From NCBI GenBank assembly GCA_900549155.1, contig URNF01000001.1:1-51610 (forward strand): a stretch of 51,610 nucleotides of DNA, given 5' to 3'. This document shows positions 50,266-51,610 of this stretch, in pieces. The notes below the pieces were generated by a model, which saw nothing but the letters and a program-made list of their open reading frames with translations, did no database searches and had not been told where the DNA came from. The first letter of the stretch is position 1; the number at the start of each line of letters is the position of its first letter. Source of the DNA: an uncultured Oscillospiraceae bacterium. GTDB taxonomy: Bacteria > Bacillota > Clostridia > Oscillospirales > Acutalibacteraceae. The position numbers were made by a program, and so were the translations under genes.

Positions 50266-51372
50266 TCAAAGCCCGACGGCAGCGAGCTTATCCATATTCT
50301 GCCGTTTCAGTTCCAATGAGGAGTGGACATAGCGCTCCAGCGTGATCGTGGTGGACGCATGCCCCAAAATCTCGGACAGCGATTTGATCTCAAACCCCAC
50401 CTCCACCGCGCGGGTGGCAAATGTGTGCCGCAGCGTGTGGCAGTGGACGCCCTGCAGCCCGCAGGCGCGGACATATTTTTCGATGCGATATTGCAGCGCG
50501 CGCGGCTCCATATAGGCGGCGCTGCCCGTGAGGACATATGCCGACGGCGCTTCCTGCATCTGCAAACAAAGGGCGGCGGTCTGCGCCGTCAGCGGAATGA
50601 TGCGCGCCGATGCTCCGCTTTTCGGCGCGCCGATTACAACGCGGGTGTGCCCCTTTTCCGCTGCACCGTTTTCCTGCAGACGCTGCAGTGTGGCGGCGAC
50701 GCGGACCGTCCGCTCCGCAACACAGATGTTTTCCCATTTGAGCGCACACAGCTCCCCGATGCGCATGCCCGTGAACAGTGCGAGCAGCAGCCCGAATTTG
50801 CAGGGCGTGATATCAGCGGAAAGATAGGCAACAAAGCGCGCCTGCTCTTCGCGGGTGAGCACGCGCATTTCCCGTTTTTCCTCTTTGGGGTAGTGAATCT
50901 CGACACGCGGCAGCGCCTGTGTGACGCAGCCTGCCGTGTATTTCAGAATGCCGTGCAGCGTCACCAGAATGTCGTGCACCGTTTTCGGGGACAGGGATGC
51001 CAGCAATTCCTGGGAAAAGGCATCCACGGCGGCGGTGGTGATGTCCTGCGGCAGATACCTGCCGAGGTGCGGCTTGATGTGCTTTTCCAGCACGGCGGCA
51101 TATTTGCTGTAGGTGGAAACGCGCACCTGCGTTTTGCGCACCGCCAGCCACGCATCGCAGAAAAAGGAAAAGTGCTGTGCGGTTTTTGTCTGCGGCAGCG
51201 GCTCTCCCGCCGCGACCGCCGCCTTGCACACCGTCACCTTTTCCTTTGCCTCACGATAGGTTCTGCCGTAGCAAAAGCCATAGCGGATCTTTCCCGTCTC
51301 CTCGTGACCGCGGATATACCGCGCTTCCCAGCGACCGTCCTTTCTTTTGAAAATGTTTTCTCCCTTTGCCAT
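50266..51372 (-). CDS. Tyrosine recombinase/integrase
   Basis: A 368-residue site-specific recombinase of the phage-integrase family. Residues 5-45 are an arm-type AP2-like DNA-binding domain (KRKDGRWEARYIRG), 70-160 the SAM-like core-binding domain, and 170-360 the catalytic domain with the full set: Arg 204 (TGMRIGELCALKW), Lys 251, His 312 and Arg 315 (HTLRHTFATR), His 338 (LGHASTTIT) and nucleophile Tyr 348 (LERYVH). It therefore should be active. ATG 51372 (MAKGENIFKR) has CGGAGGA 7 bases upstream; ATG 51378 is too close. No excisionase, phage or conjugation genes lie beside it in the window; it is alone between inverted repeats. Confidence 0.95.
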   Translation of the reverse strand: MAKGENIFKRKDGRWEARYIRGHEETGKIRYGFCYGRTYREAKEKVTVCKAAVAAGEPLPQTKTAQHFSFFCDAWLAVRKTQVRVSTYSKYAAVLEKHIKPHLGRYLPQDITTAAVDAFSQELLASLSPKTVHDILVTLHGILKYTAGCVTQALPRVEIHYPKEEKREMRVLTREEQARFVAYLSADITPCKFGLLLALFTGMRIGELCALKWENICVAERTVRVAATLQRLQENGAAEKGHTRVVIGAPKSGASARIIPLTAQTAALCLQMQEAPSAYVLTGSAAYMEPRALQYRIEKYVRACGLQGVHCHTLRHTFATRAVEVGFEIKSLSEILGHASTTITLERYVHSSLELKRQNMDKLAAVGL

Positions 51373-51439
51373 ATACATTCCTCCGTTTCTTATGATTTAT
51401 GACTGCGCTTGTGACTGCGCAGAGGGGACAAAAGACGGG

Positions 51440-51485
51440 AAAACCGCATAAAACGTTCCTTTTGCACTTGCAAAAATGCGGTTTT
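51440..51485. repeat. 10-bp inverted repeat around the recombinase promoter
   Basis: AAAACCGCAT (51440-51449) and ATGCGGTTTT (51476-51485) are exact inverted copies with 26 bases between them. They enclose the -35/-10 region at 51445-51473 that drives the recombinase. An operator or a + strand terminator (T-run after the right arm) are both possible. Confidence 0.6.
51445..51473 (-). promoter_or_regulatory. Candidate promoter of the recombinase gene
   Basis: On the minus strand TTGCAA (51468-51473), 17 bases, TATGCG (51445-51450), about 70 bases upstream of the ATG at 51372. The 238 bases right of the start codon contain this, an outward promoter and the right repeat arm, but no other gene. 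Confidence 0.55.
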
Positions 51486-51518
51486 TTCCAAAAATTCGGG
51501 CAAGTTGTGATTTTTCTG

Positions 51519-51547
51519 TTGCATTTTCCATGCGATTGTGGTATAAA
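51519..51547 (+). promoter_or_regulatory. Outward-facing promoter between recombinase and right repeat arm
   Basis: TTGCAT (51519-51524), 17 bases, TATAAA (51542-51547), pointing right, away from the recombinase, and ending 30 bases before the right inverted-repeat arm. Transcripts would cross the arm and leave the window. No plus-strand gene inside the bracketed segment uses it. Confidence 0.7.
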
Positions 51548-51577
51548 TACAGTAGGCAATGTGTGTACAGAAGTCTC

Positions 51578-51599
51578 ACAGAGTGGCGAACTCCGCGAA
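51578..51599 (-). repeat. Right arm of the 22-bp inverted repeat
   Basis: The exact reverse complement of 50163-50184. It lies just 11 bases from the right end of the window, so what it borders cannot be seen. Confidence 0.95.
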
Positions 51600-51610
51600 G
51601 CGGAAAAGCC

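Noticed and set aside
50163..51610. Prophage or integrative conjugative element end
   Set aside because: Apart from the recombinase there are no phage, relaxase, excisionase or conjugation genes within the window; the question depends on sequence beyond the right edge.

Overview
The window looks like a chromosomal stretch of a fairly GC-rich Gram-positive Clostridia bacterium, most likely a gut Oscillospirales/Ruminococcaceae-type anaerobe. This is inferred from gene content only. The evidence is a perfect CIRCE operator before clpB, a dnaD-dnaI helicase-loader pair, a riboswitch-controlled ThiT (ECF thiamine uptake), a DUF1540 metal-binding miniprotein, a sortase cassette, YitT, PdaA and PASTA-kinase architecture, lipoprotein binding proteins and strong Gram-positive ribosome binding sites. 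I recognise no rRNA, tRNA or CRISPR array.

Layout. 1-2.3 kb (-): amino-acid ABC importer (binding protein, permease, ATPase running off the left edge), divergent from a membrane-anchored XRE regulator (+). 3.4-8.0 kb (-): a 1515-residue secreted protein built of four diverged repeats. 8.3 kb (-): a 39-residue peptide gene with its own promoter and terminator. 8.5-12.2 kb (-): DUF1934 protein, argS, CPBP protease and tadA, a housekeeping operon. 12.3-13.4 kb (-): DUF1540 miniprotein and PdaA-like deacetylase. 13.4-17.3 kb (+): TPP riboswitch and thiT, a second small peptide related to the one at 8.3 kb, and an NMT1/THI5-type ABC importer. 17.5-19.6 kb (+): sugar isomerase and Gfo/Idh/MocA dehydrogenase pair. 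19.8-27.5 kb (-): HtrA protease beside a two-component system, hemW, and CIRCE-controlled clpB.

27.7-40.8 kb (+): dnaD, dnaI, a PASTA protein with a kinase fold that has lost its catalytic residues, and a DUF1015 protein; then a four-gene GldA/GldF/GldG-like ABC system with a DUF4340 protein; then a translationally coupled trio (secreted protein with a degenerate C-terminal sorting signal, sortase, polytopic membrane protein); then yebC. 40.9-46.9 kb (-): an unknown membrane protein abutting a broken acetyltransferase, then an operon of a heterodimeric ABC exporter, YitT protein and sugar isomerase. 47.1-50.1 kb (+): a MacB-like fused ATPase/FtsX permease. 50.2-51.6 kb: a complete tyrosine recombinase gene bracketed by a perfect 22-bp inverted repeat, with an outward-pointing promoter just inside the right arm.

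The points most worth a second look are the paralogous MKKQY..AP small-peptide genes, the sortase cassette with a non-canonical IKKTG signal, the inverted-repeat-bracketed recombinase, and the PASTA pseudokinase in the helicase-loader operon. Many start sites were moved inward from the longest open frame to fit ribosome binding sites, as noted per gene.
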